64,000 nucleotides of DNA from Schizochytrium sp. CCTCC M209059 (taxonomy: Eukaryota > Sar > Bigyra > Thraustochytrida > Thraustochytriidae), in the NCBI GenBank assembly GCA_000818945.1, contig KN805424.1, forward strand, positions 124,001-188,000. Reading direction: 5' to 3'. How positions within the stretch are numbered: position 1 is the stretch's first letter; the number at the start of each line of letters is the position of its first letter. The notes below the pieces were generated by a model. It was not told where the DNA came from. It made no database searches and saw only the letters and a list, made by a program, of their open reading frames with translations. Shown one piece after another: positions 39,577-50,241 of this stretch. The translations under genes and the position numbers were made by a program.

Positions 39577-41724
39577 TTACGCCTCGTCCGTCCAGACGGC
39601 CGAGTTCTTCTTCGGACTGTAAAGGCGTGCGTGAATGTACAGACTTGTGATGATCATCGGAATACCGCAAAGAGCGATGAAGAGCATAATTAGGGAAAGC
39701 ACAATGATGGGCTGCAGCGTGCTTTCACAGAGCTCACTGTAAATACCGCTGTACACCTCTCCAATAAAGCTGCAGTCTCCAGCAGTTTTCAGGACCTCAA
39801 CTTCATCGAGGAGTGGCTGCAAGATTACTTTAATGCCCGCATACGTGTCATTCATCGCCAAAACCTCGTCTTTGAAGGACTCGGTTGCGGTATCCACCTC
39901 GGTCATGGAGAGCTGCAGGTCGCTAATGATCCCATCGATGGTTGCGGCCGCATCGGCAAGATCAAAAACGCCATTTCGCGCGTCATCCAACGTTGATTGG
40001 TCCGCAGTAGTGTGATCTGCCGGCGGTGCGCACGTTGCGTCGCGAGTGCAATCACGGTCGCAAGTATCCGTCGGAGTGCAGTCTGCGAATGTGTAGTTGA
40101 CAAAGCTTCCGCTGCCAGTGTAAAATGGACGCGCGTAATCGTTGAGTGCAGCTAGCACGCTTGCAATATCCTCATCCGTGAGACCCATGTCGGCACGCTC
40201 AAGGCCATGCACATCCTCGCTGAGCGTCTCAAGATCTCCAAATTGCAGCGCTTCCGCATCGATGGTGTTTTCACCTTCGAGAGCGTCAAAGGCATCGCCA
40301 AAGTCGAATTGCTCGCTCATGCCCAAGACCGTGAGAATTCCGGGAGGGTCCTCCGAAAAGCATTCAGTCAGGACCGCGCTCACATCAAGTTCTAAGCCAG
40401 CGCTTCCGCTTCCGCTGTTGGTTGGAGCGTATGCATCGTCTGAGCCCAGCACCGGCTCGAGATAAAAGGAAAAGTTACTAGGAATGACGTCCATGACGGC
40501 GCACGCGTCCGAAAAGACGATGGAGATGGGCAGAAAAATTCCACTCAAAAGAAACAGCAGCATCATGAACAGGTAGCTGAGGCAGAACGAGAGCGAAAGG
40601 CACCCTCGACCCACCTTGTCATCAATCTTGCAAGGCGTCGCGTATGTCACCAGCACAAAAACGCCCGCAACCAGTGACAGAAACACAGTCGAGAAAAAGA
40701 CAAATGACGCGGTGGTGGTAGTGCTCAAGTATTGGTCCGCATACGTCTTGGCATCCGTGACAAAGTCCGAAATGTCATCGCGGAATTCGAGAATCCCACT
40801 GATTGCATCTTTGGCCGACGCCGCGGTATCGATGATGAGCTCCTGAGAGTTGGCAATGCTCTCATTGACAGTCTTTCGTGTTTCATTGAGGGACTCCAGA
40901 ATCGGATCAGCTTGGTCCGTCAATTCATCAAGGGCTACGCTCACCTGCGCAGCGGCCCCGTCGAGGAAGCTGCTTGAAAACCCATTCGGAAGAGTGACGT
41001 CACCCACCGTTGCATTAAAGAGCCCGACCTTTGCAATCAGGTTTTTAAGGGCTGCATCCATGCTCTCTGTACCCATTACCTGACTTGCCACGGCCGGAAG
41101 GATTGTCGCGCTCAGGTTCGTTATGGTGTCGACAGGGGTGATTATATCGTCGAAAAAGATTTCCATCTCTACCGTAAGTGTGTCGAACTCGCAAAGCGTT
41201 GCGGCCGACCCATCGACCATGGAACCGATGTTGGAGATGGCAACAAAGGCGAGACTGCAGGCCACCACGCAAAAGAAGAGGTAAAAGGCGATTGGCAGGA
41301 TCTTTTGCACAAAGTTGTACTCGTCGGGATTTTTGCGCTTCTTGCAGCAGCACTTGTTCGAGCAGAAAACGCAGCATGGGCAAGCCAGCAGACTCAACAC
41401 AGCGAGAGCGATGCCAGGGCTTGCAAACGGAACCACAGACATCGCATAATCTTGCGCGAAGGAACCTTCGTCTTCCATGCCGCTCTCAATAAAATCAAGC
41501 AGCATATTCTCGCCTCGGTAGCTTTGCAGCCTAGCAACAAGGGCATCGGCATTTTCATTGGCAACCTCAAGACCGGCACTGATGGTCTCTTGCTCAAGAG
41601 CCGCGTCGGCCAGCGAGCTCGAGTTAGCGTCCAGGTAGTCATCGCAAAATGTTGCGGCGTCCGCGAGCGCAGACGCTGGTAGCACAGCTAGAATTGCCGC
41701 CGCGTAAATTGCGACGCAGCGCAT
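39577..41724 (-). CDS. Prominin-like five-helix membrane protein
   Basis: The first ATG is at 41724 (the frame opens two codons earlier at a TTG), giving 715 residues. A signal peptide (1-21) is followed by a short extracellular segment. Helix 1 (about 104-120) runs into a Cys cluster (CPCCVFCSNKCCCKKRK), and helix 2 lies at about 144-164. A large luminal loop (about 165-337) precedes helices 3 (about 339-361) and 4 (about 376-403). A second large loop (about 405-675) carries N-glycosylation sites and a CxxxDTCDRDC motif, then helix 5 and a short basic tail. Five helices, two big outer loops and a Cys-rich inner loop after helix 1 are the plan of prominins, which mark membrane protrusions. 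The fungal fusion protein Prm1 is an alternative. Sequence identity is not strong enough to decide. Confidence 0.6.
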   Translation of the reverse strand: MRCVAIYAAAILAVLPASALADAATFCDDYLDANSSSLADAALEQETISAGLEVANENADALVARLQSYRGENMLLDFIESGMEDEGSFAQDYAMSVVPFASPGIALAVLSLLACPCCVFCSNKCCCKKRKNPDEYNFVQKILPIAFYLFFCVVACSLAFVAISNIGSMVDGSAATLCEFDTLTVEMEIFFDDIITPVDTITNLSATILPAVASQVMGTESMDAALKNLIAKVGLFNATVGDVTLPNGFSSSFLDGAAAQVSVALDELTDQADPILESLNETRKTVNESIANSQELIIDTAASAKDAISGILEFRDDISDFVTDAKTYADQYLSTTTTASFVFFSTVFLSLVAGVFVLVTYATPCKIDDKVGRGCLSLSFCLSYLFMMLLFLLSGIFLPISIVFSDACAVMDVIPSNFSFYLEPVLGSDDAYAPTNSGSGSAGLELDVSAVLTECFSEDPPGILTVLGMSEQFDFGDAFDALEGENTIDAEALQFGDLETLSEDVHGLERADMGLTDEDIASVLAALNDYARPFYTGSGSFVNYTFADCTPTDTCDRDCTRDATCAPPADHTTADQSTLDDARNGVFDLADAAATIDGIISDLQLSMTEVDTATESFKDEVLAMNDTYAGIKVILQPLLDEVEVLKTAGDCSFIGEVYSGIYSELCESTLQPIIVLSLIMLFIALCGIPMIITSLYIHARLYSPKKNSAVWTDEA

Positions 41725-42625
41725 TTTCAAGAGAGCAGGTTCTCCTCAAAAGCTTGCGTAGATGAGCACACGAGCGTGCCGCTCAGCATGCGAAAACGTT
41801 GGCGCGATGTACGAGGAACGATAGCGAAGGGTTCCCAGCAACGTGCTCTGCAAGTGAATGGTAATGCAGGTTTAGAAAGACGGCATCTAGTTTTGAGGAA
41901 GTGCGAAAAAGTTATTGAGTATCGTTGGTGGTACATGCAAAAAGAGCTTCCGCCAAAACTTGCGTGGCCCCAGGTTCTTTCGTTTGAATGCAACGAATAG
42001 TCCTCACATCGCGGCAACGACCTCATCAGGCAGCCACACCGCGATGATCAGCGTTGTTTTTTTTTTACTGTTGTGACCAACAAGTACAAGTTGCCAAATC
42101 GCACTCGAATGCACGCACTGTCAATGTGTAAAGTGCCATGTAAATGGAATTATCTGGCAACTTGAAGTTCACTCGCACCACACTGGCAAATCGGAGTGTA
42201 ACGTCTCCAACGGATATAATTTTGTCCGGTGGGCTCAAGAATAGAAGACAAATACCAGCGAATCTTAGATCAACAGAATATCGCAGCGATGCTGGGAACC
42301 CATTCCCACCTCGCGTCGCGCATCTTAGATTGAAGTGTGATGGTTAGTGAATAAGGGATCTAATGTATCAAATTACGTTGGACTGGAGAGAAATAAATCT
42401 CGTAGTGCATCGAAAGATCCAAGTCTGGCCAATTGTACAATCGAGCATTGAGACCCGGGCAACGTCGACGGTTTTTCCATCGTCGTCGTCGTCGTCGCCG
42501 TGTCTCTCTCTTTCTCTCTCTGCTTCCCCCTTTTTCCACTCCGCCCCCCCACTCTTTTTCGCAAGGTCTCCAACGAGAAGCGAGAAAGAAGAAAGGGGGA
42601 AAATAAAACGTTTGTCGATCGTGCA
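41725..42625. promoter_or_regulatory. Intergenic region between two minus-strand genes
   Basis: About 900 bp holding the prominin-like promoter and the 3' end of the glycosyltransferase-like gene. It includes a poly-T tract (42055-42066) and a CGT/CTCT simple run at 42480-42530. No gene is supportable. Confidence 0.45.
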
Positions 42626-44875
42626 TCAGGACAGGAGCCACGGCTCAAGCGAAGCAGAAAAGTTAGCGAGCTTGACAGCGTGCCGGAGCTTGTTCGTCGG
42701 TCTGCCGTTGTTGTCTTGTAAGCTTTTTTCAAAGCCCACAGAGTCATAATTGTAAAAAGATCTCGAGCCATCGAGCAAGCCATAAAGCTGGAACGACGCG
42801 TACTTGCAGCTTGGCTTGTTGCGCTCGCAGGTGTCGAAGAAAAAGACCTCATCAATGGCCCAATTGAGCGGCGTGTAGGCAACCTCGAGCGACCACTGCA
42901 TCATGCGCCGCGAGAGCCGCAGCGCACCGGCGTTGATGCGACCTTTGCGGAGTCGGGGCTGCCAAAAACTTGCAATCCCCTTCCACATATTGACGTCCTC
43001 GGTCGCTGCCTCTCGCTTGAGAACAGTTTTGGGGTCATTGGAAAATTGCCAGGATACTGCAAGCATATCTGCGTCGTCGTGGCTGACCTTGTCAAACAAG
43101 GCAGACAATTTGCCGGTGAATGTCACATCATAATCGAAGAGCCACAGATACTCCAGGTCCGGACGAGAATCCAACATGTGTTTGAAAATCACCATGGACG
43201 AAGCAAAGGTGTGAAACCACATGAAGCGGTTCACATTGTAGTGCTCCCGGGGAAAGATAATTTTCGTTCCGTTGGGGCCAACCTTTTGGCACAAGAGGGT
43301 GTTATAAAACGTCTCGCAAGATTTGGCAAAGCCGTCCGGGGCTTCGAAAGGGATAGTCTTCTGTACAATTCCATCACTGTCGAGCTGAATGAGCTCAAAG
43401 CCCGTCTCAACGCTGCGCTGCTGCTCCGCTTTGAACATAGTATAAGTCTCTGGCGAGTGCTTGCCTTGAAAGGCGGCCACCACCTCGCCTCCTTCATCGT
43501 AAACACTATGGGCCCATCCGTGCAGCGTCTGGTTGACGCGTGGCGTGAGGATGTGCGTCTTCATTACCATGGCCTGATGTGCGAATCGACCGTGGCGAGG
43601 ACGAGGGCGACGCGGACGCGAAGAGACATCCAAAAGCTGCTCTTTGGCCACCTTGGCCATGCGCTCGACTTGGTAGGCCTTGGCGCAAGCCTTGGCGACA
43701 CTCAGCTCCAGCTGGCCATAGAGCCAACTTGCAAGTTGTCCAGCCGATGGCATGACTGTCTCCTTTTGCCATGCAACCTCGATCGGAAGAGGATATTCTC
43801 CCTTCATTGGGGTTCCGGCAAGCAAATTCTCTAGTGGAATCGCTTCAACAAATTTTCCAAGGCCACATTTGCGCGAGCGAATCGCATACCCTGCAAGTGT
43901 CCCCACCGTGCAATCCTCGAGTGAAGTTGGCCGAAACCATGCCTCATCCGTAAATCTTGATGCGTCCGCCGTATAGCGCGAGGGCCGCGGCGTGAGCATT
44001 ACTGCAAGGGCTGGCCGCATGTTTTTATCCTTTGCCCAGTCCACAAGGGGGGCACTTAACTTGGGCATCTTGTTAAGATCGATGGCTGGGTTGGTGTCTG
44101 AGATCGTTCGTGGTGGTAGACCAAGCTTGCGCGAAGCTGGACTGTCCATCACGTCCTCCCTTGCGTTGATGCGCAATTCCCTTCGTCGAAGAGACGAGTC
44201 GATTTCTTTCTCAGATTGGGCCGCTGCCTGCGTGCCCCAAATGGCACACTGACTACCGCGCATCTTGGCCCAAATCTTCCCGAGATCCAGCCCCTTTTTG
44301 ATTTGCATTCCGGGGCGCAGATAAAAGACGCTCTGGTACCCCCCCAATGACCATAACGCTCGCATTTCGAAGCCGGCTTCGACAACCTCAACCCGCGCGC
44401 CCTTGCGAAGAATCTGGCGAATGTCCTTACGAGTAAGACCAGCTGGATTCGTCACCACAATGAGGTCGGCAACGCGCGTCGTGGTCTTTGCATTAAGCGC
44501 ATTTACCTGTTCTGCGAGCGCTGCGATATGCAGAAGTTGCATGCGCTTGAGCAGCGTCCGTTTATCCAGATACTTGTCCGCAAGCTCCTCAAGTCCTTGC
44601 TCAAAGTCATCCCCAAAGTCGCGCACAATGGTCGTCACGGCAAACTGTGCGCTTCCACGTTGGAAACTTCCGGTTTCTAGATCTTGCAAGCCGTCGAAAG
44701 CAACAAAGTCGAACATGGACCCTGGATCCTGAACTAGGTCTATTGGGTCTACAACGACAAGCGCAAACAAAACCGACATTAAGGCCAAGGCAGAGATCGC
44801 GAGCGCAGCTCGGGCGAGTCCATTACGTGGTAACCGGTGCGCGAGTGCGCTGGCGGCACGCCTCGCCTCGTCCAT
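42626..44875 (-). CDS. Type II membrane glycosyltransferase-like protein
   Basis: This is a 749-residue protein with the ATG at 44875. A single signal anchor at about 20-42 (ALAISALALMSVLFALVVV) after a short cytosolic tail gives the type II Golgi topology of glycosyltransferases. Residues about 80-230 resemble a GT8-like N-terminal half (ADLIVVTNPAGL, SLGGYQSVFYLRPGMQI). The C-terminal third contains YLWLFDYDVTFTGKLSALF, with Asp-Tyr-Asp near residue 580 in the place of a metal-binding DxD, then MLAVSWQF, INAGALRLSR and AIDEVFFFDTC, resembling acceptor-site motifs of GT-A enzymes. So two transferase-like halves may be present. Donor and acceptor are unknown. It is divergent from the fucosyltransferase gene, which strengthens a protein-glycan role. 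Confidence 0.6.
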   Translation of the reverse strand: MDEARRAASALAHRLPRNGLARAALAISALALMSVLFALVVVDPIDLVQDPGSMFDFVAFDGLQDLETGSFQRGSAQFAVTTIVRDFGDDFEQGLEELADKYLDKRTLLKRMQLLHIAALAEQVNALNAKTTTRVADLIVVTNPAGLTRKDIRQILRKGARVEVVEAGFEMRALWSLGGYQSVFYLRPGMQIKKGLDLGKIWAKMRGSQCAIWGTQAAAQSEKEIDSSLRRRELRINAREDVMDSPASRKLGLPPRTISDTNPAIDLNKMPKLSAPLVDWAKDKNMRPALAVMLTPRPSRYTADASRFTDEAWFRPTSLEDCTVGTLAGYAIRSRKCGLGKFVEAIPLENLLAGTPMKGEYPLPIEVAWQKETVMPSAGQLASWLYGQLELSVAKACAKAYQVERMAKVAKEQLLDVSSRPRRPRPRHGRFAHQAMVMKTHILTPRVNQTLHGWAHSVYDEGGEVVAAFQGKHSPETYTMFKAEQQRSVETGFELIQLDSDGIVQKTIPFEAPDGFAKSCETFYNTLLCQKVGPNGTKIIFPREHYNVNRFMWFHTFASSMVIFKHMLDSRPDLEYLWLFDYDVTFTGKLSALFDKVSHDDADMLAVSWQFSNDPKTVLKREAATEDVNMWKGIASFWQPRLRKGRINAGALRLSRRMMQWSLEVAYTPLNWAIDEVFFFDTCERNKPSCKYASFQLYGLLDGSRSFYNYDSVGFEKSLQDNNGRPTNKLRHAVKLANFSASLEPWLLS

Positions 44876-45861
44876 CGTCAGCAGTATTGTCTCCGCGTGC
44901 TACTGCTTCAACCCGTTGACCGACCCGCCGACCGTCGACCGTCGGTCGACCGATCGATCAAACGACCAAACAACCAAACGACCTCGTCTTACTCGCGGCG
45001 GCCACTGCACAGCGGAGCAGCCAGCGCGGAGGCTCCAGCTGCGGCTCGGGCGGCCGCGCCACGCGGCGGTGCTCTTGCTTCTGTGTGCGCGCTAAAGACT
45101 CGGTAGTGGTACTACGTCCTTTCTTTCTTTCGAAGACACTACGAAGATGGCTGCTGGGTAGAGGCTGCAGTGTGTCTTCCCTTGGTAGTCTATTTCCTTA
45201 TGCAGGTCTTTTCATCTCTCTCTCTCTCTCTCACGAGTCGCACTTTCTTTCATTCGGGCTCCTCGTCTCGCCGCCGCGGGCGCGATCGTCTTGCGTGGGC
45301 TTTGGCGCCCGCGCGGAGCCCACGAGCTGGGCGCCACGCGTCGCGGGCATTCACGCACCAGAGTTCACGTTGTGCAAAGGCGAAGAAGAGATGGTTGCAG
45401 ATTCTTTGAGTTCTTTCGTTGGTTCCTAGCCAGGCCGCGCGAAGACATTTTCGATAACGAACGGCGACGTCTCGGGTGACCAAAGCGAATGTATGGGCCC
45501 TTGCCCTCCCTACCTCGCTCTCGGCGCGGGTGCTGCCGATTGCGCGAGCGCACGGCGATTGCACAAGCGAGCCACGCAAAGTAGACTGTTGGCCCTCGGC
45601 AGCGGCTGACCTCGTGTCAGTCTGGGGTTTCCCTCTGTGGCGTGACCTAGCTGAGGCGCATGGAAAATGAGACTCGATGCGACTCTTTTTGGGCCGTTGG
45701 CCGCAGTTGCGGTTGAGGCGGCGACCCGACCGGGCATCGCGCAATTACCGTGACCTGGACAAGGGAGACAGACAGACAAACAGACAGACAGACCGGAGCA
45801 AACCTCTTAAAGCCCAAGAGGTTTTCTCGGAGACCCTGGCGCGGGACGAAGGCGTGCACCC
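44876..45861. promoter_or_regulatory. Divergent region between the glycosyltransferase-like and fucosyltransferase genes
   Basis: About 1 kb shared by two Golgi-type genes. It contains a GACC/GATC-rich inverted stretch near 44915-44960, a CT run near 45215-45232, and a CAGA run at 45766-45794 in the presumed 5' UTR of the fucosyltransferase gene. No ORF is convincing. Confidence 0.5.
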
Positions 45862-47358
45862 ATGCGCGATGACGAACCGGAAAAGCGCAGCGGGAAACGA
45901 GGCCTCCCGCGAAAAGCGATGGCGGCCTTGTTGTCGGTCGTTATTTGGGGCGCGATGACTCTGGAAGTCGAGTTTGTGCGAGCGCCGCTTGGTAGCTCCA
46001 TTCACGTTGGCGTGCCTGGAGTCCGTAACCAAGAACCTATGGCAGAGAACGTTGAGGAGACCTCAACTATAAACTGCGATAATCCTCAGGGTCTGCTGCA
46101 GGAAGCAGAATGCGGGCACGAGTTTCGAAAATATTACAATATGACGCGCCACGATATAGAAGGCATTAGAGTGGCGTTCTACGGCCACATCATTGGCAGT
46201 AGCGCTTTTGAATTCCAAAAGGTATCAGGATGTCCCATCACATCTAGAAAGGGGGCGCCAGCTTGTCTTCAAGACCCGTCATGTTCCATGTTCAAGATTG
46301 CCAAGGGAGGCGATTTGCGAGGTGCCGATGTGGTCGTGGTTGACCGCATCGACGCAGAGCATCTCACGAAAACTCGATCGTGGGACAGAGAGATCCCACG
46401 GATGTTCACGCGGACCGATCAGACAACAGGAGAAGTCGTTCATCGACGTCGCTTCCGCGTCCTCTATGTCCGAGAGGCTAGCTTTGTTAGCATAGAGGCA
46501 CAATCGAAGGTTGACTTTGTCATGGGAGTTCACTATTGGCATGGCCTCCTTAATCCCAACTTTTTGATGCGTCCTTCGACTTTTGCGCGTCGTAACGCCA
46601 AGCTTGCAGACGCCGTGGCTTCCAAGGGAAGGCCAAAGTTTGCTGTCTCTGTTGCCAGCAACTGCGAGCCCACACACAGCCGTCGAGGCGTCTACATTGA
46701 TGATCTAGAGAAAGCACTTGGAAGTCGCGGAAATGTGGATCGCTATGGGTCGTGCCATGGAGCACTCGCTGCACCGCCCAAGCCACTCTCCAACATGGCT
46801 CCGATAGCTGCGGAATACAAATTCTACCTCGCTTTCGAGAACACAATCATGGATGGCTATGTGACGGAAAAGTTGCTTCAGAGTCTAACGTTTGGTCCCA
46901 TCCCGGTTTACATGGGCGCCGCCGATATTTTCAACATCACACGCACGCCTTCGTTTATTAACGTGCAAGACTTTGGATCCCCCGCTGAGCTCGCGGACTA
47001 CCTCATTTATCTTGCCAACAATCAGACCGCCTACGAAGAATATCACTCTTGGCGTCGCGTGCCTCTCGCAGAAGCACTTTCAGAGGATTACCTGCAAAGG
47101 GTTTCGCGACATGTCCCGAGCCTAGTCACATACGATGAGATTCGCAAAGCCTACGAAGAGGCCGCTCCCCAGCGCAAGGTGAATCCTCTGCGCGTGGCGA
47201 ATTGTTGCACTCTATGTAACCCGAGACTTCTCGACGACCTGACGCTCGCATCGTCGATCTCGCGCCGCTTCATTGCCGAGCGGCCTTGGTCTGCGTCTCG
47301 GATCCGCGCCGAGCTCTACCGCGCGTCAACTTCGAAACGACGAATGAAGAATGTATAG
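45862..47358 (+). CDS. Alpha-1,3-fucosyltransferase family (GT10)
   Basis: This is a 498-residue type II membrane protein with the ATG at 45862. A signal anchor lies at about 20-38 (MAALLSVVIWGAM). The GT10 core is clear at about 319-353: YKFYLAFENT followed by DGYVTEKLLQSL and GPIPVYMGA, which bind GDP-fucose. Upstream elements FAVSVASNCEP...R and YGSCHG also match the family. GT10 enzymes add fucose to N-glycan cores or Lewis-type structures in the Golgi lumen. There are N-glycosylation sequons of its own (NMT, NIT, NQT). A C-terminal CCTLC-like cysteine cluster is unusual. The start is supported by the signal anchor. Confidence 0.9.
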   Translation: MRDDEPEKRSGKRGLPRKAMAALLSVVIWGAMTLEVEFVRAPLGSSIHVGVPGVRNQEPMAENVEETSTINCDNPQGLLQEAECGHEFRKYYNMTRHDIEGIRVAFYGHIIGSSAFEFQKVSGCPITSRKGAPACLQDPSCSMFKIAKGGDLRGADVVVVDRIDAEHLTKTRSWDREIPRMFTRTDQTTGEVVHRRRFRVLYVREASFVSIEAQSKVDFVMGVHYWHGLLNPNFLMRPSTFARRNAKLADAVASKGRPKFAVSVASNCEPTHSRRGVYIDDLEKALGSRGNVDRYGSCHGALAAPPKPLSNMAPIAAEYKFYLAFENTIMDGYVTEKLLQSLTFGPIPVYMGAADIFNITRTPSFINVQDFGSPAELADYLIYLANNQTAYEEYHSWRRVPLAEALSEDYLQRVSRHVPSLVTYDEIRKAYEEAAPQRKVNPLRVANCCTLCNPRLLDDLTLASSISRRFIAERPWSASRIRAELYRASTSKRRMKNV

Positions 47359-47881
47359 TCCTCGATAGATCAATGGATAACGAAGAATTACTCGAGTCAT
47401 CCCATGGTCTTCACTGTCGCATGCACGCGCGTCTGCGCTTGGACTTGCGCTTGCGCTTGCACGCGGGCTCGCTCGCTAGCTAGATGTACGGAGTTTCCTG
47501 CTGCGGGACCCGCGACGAGTTTTCGCACGTAAAAACGTCGTGTAAAAATCACGGTGGGTACCCCCTCTATCTCAATCGACCATGGCCAAACGCAAATCGC
47601 GGAGAACCCTGCGCTTTGCACGCCATTCGCAGCGTGCGTGCGTGCGTGCGTGCGAGCGCAGCGGCAGGCCAGCGCCGGCGCCGGCAGGTGGGCGGGTGGA
47701 CGGCCTGGCTGCGTGGCCGTGGCCCCGGTCGAAGAGCGAGCGCCAACGCGGGGCAGAGCGCGGCGACCAGCGAGCGACGCGCAGGTCGCGTTTATTTTGT
47801 TACTCGAGGTCAAGGCGCGCGCGCAAAGGGCGGCGGGCGAAGTAGCGTCGAGTTGAGGGCAGCAAAGGTAGAGCAGAGAAG
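47359..47881. promoter_or_regulatory. Intergenic region upstream of the bestrophin gene
   Basis: About 520 bp, GC-rich, with a GCGTGC run at 47634-47655 and CTTGCG repeats near 47440-47460. No gene is supported, although three overlapping GC-rich frames are open. Confidence 0.4.
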
Positions 47882-50241
47882 ATGATCGTCTATGATGCGA
47901 GAAAGCTTGGCGGATACGACATCTTTTTGCATTCAAAGGGCAGCGCGCTCTTTTCGGTCAAGACGCTTCCTATCGCATTTGCATCGGCATTGCTGGCCAC
48001 TGTTTTTGCGTATGCGCCAGTTTTGCGCACGTGGACAGAAGCGCACGTGCTACAGAGTACATCTTACTTTGGTGTAAGTTTTGTAATTTTGCATAAGTCT
48101 GCACCGCCATCGACGGAGAAATCTAACCCAGACGAGTTGAGTTACCGCGACAATAGAGCATCAGCTTCATCGTAGGCTTCACAGTCGTGTACCGTTCGCA
48201 GATCTCCTACGAGCGATACGCTGCGGCGCAACTGGCTTATTTCAACATGGCATCCAAAATGCACGACTTTATTTCTTTCATCAATGCATTTCTGCTGGAC
48301 AATGACGAACGCACGCTCATGATTCGGGATACACTCGTGCGCTGGGCTCGTGCGTACCACGAATTGGCGTTTGATGAGTTTCAAGGAACCGAGTTCATTC
48401 CGCACGATCGCGCCAATCTCACCCCGGAAGAGATCGAGCTGCTGATGCGCGATCGCAAACGCCCGATTCAGGTTTCGACGTGGATGCACCGGCTCATCAT
48501 GGAGAACCGCAAGTGTTTCAAAGCAGGCGATGCAATTCTCAGTCGCGCATTTCAGATTCAGACCAACGCCAACATGTACTTCAACAATGTGCGCCGCATC
48601 GCAGAGACCCCGTTTCCCTTTCCCTTTGTGCAGCTGACCAGCGTCATGATCCATATTTGGGCTATCCTCACGCCAATTGTCTCTGCCGCGTTCTTTCCAC
48701 AATCGTACATCCTGGCTGGTGCCATTGCTGGAGCGAGCACCTGGATTCTCTTTGGCGTGAACGAGACGGCCGCGCAGCTCGAGCTACCCTTTGAGCCTTC
48801 CGCTAACAACCTTCCCGTCGTCTACTACACAATCGCCTTTGATGACGACATGAGCGCCATTCAGTACATGCAAGTACCCGAGATTTTTGAGTGTTGCCGA
48901 ATGAACGACTTTACAACGCTCAAGGCAAAGTCAGGGCTCGCCGGCGATGCGACGCGCACGTCTGCGCCGGGGCCCGATCACGATGCTCACCTGCCTTCTC
49001 TTCACCACGAGCCTAATCGTGCAGCCAGTGACGTGGCGCCGGACTCCAACTCAATCATGAGTAAATTCCGTTATCGAAACAAGCTCGACGCCATCATGGA
49101 GCCTGAGAAAGAAGACCCTTCGTCGCCACAGCTGCGTCCGCGGAGCCCGAACTCCAATGGTAGTCCGCTGCGTACAGAGTCAGTAGGAAGTGATGGGATC
49201 AATGCTTCTCGGCAAGGTTCCGGGTCGAAGCTGTTCGACCTGTTCAGTCTTAACCGCGATGACATTCTACGCGAGTCAGGAGGTGCGAAGACAGAGGAAA
49301 ACGATGATCCGAGCGACAGTGAAGCCGAAAGTGCAAGTGGGGCAAAGAGCTCTCGTGGGTCTCTCAAAGACTATGAGAACCGGCAAAGAGCACTGAGCGC
49401 AAATACCTCGCCCGGCGTGAAAAGGCTCAACGAGCTAAGCAAAGAAGCCCCAGGAGATGGTGACGCAAACACCTCAAGTGACGAGATTCGCCTCGACATT
49501 TCAAACAGCAAGGAAGCGAGTAAAGAAGGCACTGCATCCGAAGACAGTAATGGCGTCATTCAGCTGCCTCGACGGAGCTCGCTTCCCAACTCGGGCCTGG
49601 CCCTCGACGACTCGGCCATCGAGACGCGGATTAGAAACAGGCACGACGAACCGGACGATTCCGTAGCACCTGGCGAGCGTCGACTCATTGAGAGCATGGA
49701 CTCGCGGGCAATCCTGTACCATACCGTTCATGGCGCGGAGGCCAAGCGCATGGCGCAAGATTTGCAAATAGAACGCGAGATTCAACGGCGCGCCGTTGCA
49801 AACCGCGCACTTGCACTGCAGATACGGGTGGATCGGCAGCGGTACGATATGCGTCATCATCTTCGAGATGTGCCTTCATTAAATGCGGAGAACTACCATG
49901 CGGGCCATAACCACAACACGTTGGGATCGCGATCGCTCGAAGAAATCTTTGAAGGTCGTGACTTCAGATCGGGCTCCATCAGTCGCTCCTCGGCGGGCCC
50001 TATAGAAACGGGGCCTCCTGCGCCAAACGATGATGCCTCGCAACCAAGGCGCAACAGCAGTAGTCGTCCCAGTAGCCATCATACCGACCACGAGACCATT
50101 AGAAGCTATAATACCTTGCGACGCAGGCTACTCGGCTCGTTCAGAAAGGTGGGTCGAAACGACGTGAACAACTGGCCTGGGTGGACCACAAAAAGCTTGG
50201 CGTGTTCGAGGACGCAGGGTGTCTTTGAAGTTTTCCATTAA
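47882..50241 (+). CDS. Bestrophin-family (UPF0187) anion channel, two exons
   Basis: Exon 1 is 47882..48073 and exon 2 is 48157..50241, giving 758 residues. The join is phase 0: ...STSYFG then SISFIVGFTVVYRSQISYERY, which restores the conserved bestrophin core in which a hydrophobic helix runs into R..SYERY. The N-terminus MIVYDARKLGG...GSALFSVKTLP resembles the bacterial and plant bestrophin-like start. Helices are expected at about 27-48 and 64-76, with others near the region PFPFPFVQLTSVMIHIWAIL and AAFFPQSYILAGAIAGASTW. LEQP-like ELPFEPSANNLPV matches the cytosolic cap. From about 330 onward the protein is a long Ser/Asp-rich disordered tail unique to this protein. It probably forms a Cl-/bicarbonate channel; the membrane is unknown. 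Confidence 0.85.
48074..48156 (+). other. Spliceosomal intron (83 nt) in the bestrophin gene
   Basis: It begins GTAAGT and ends AATAG. It is T-rich at the 5' half and contains an in-frame stop. Removing it joins two frames that otherwise do not connect and rebuilds the family motif. Confidence 0.85.
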
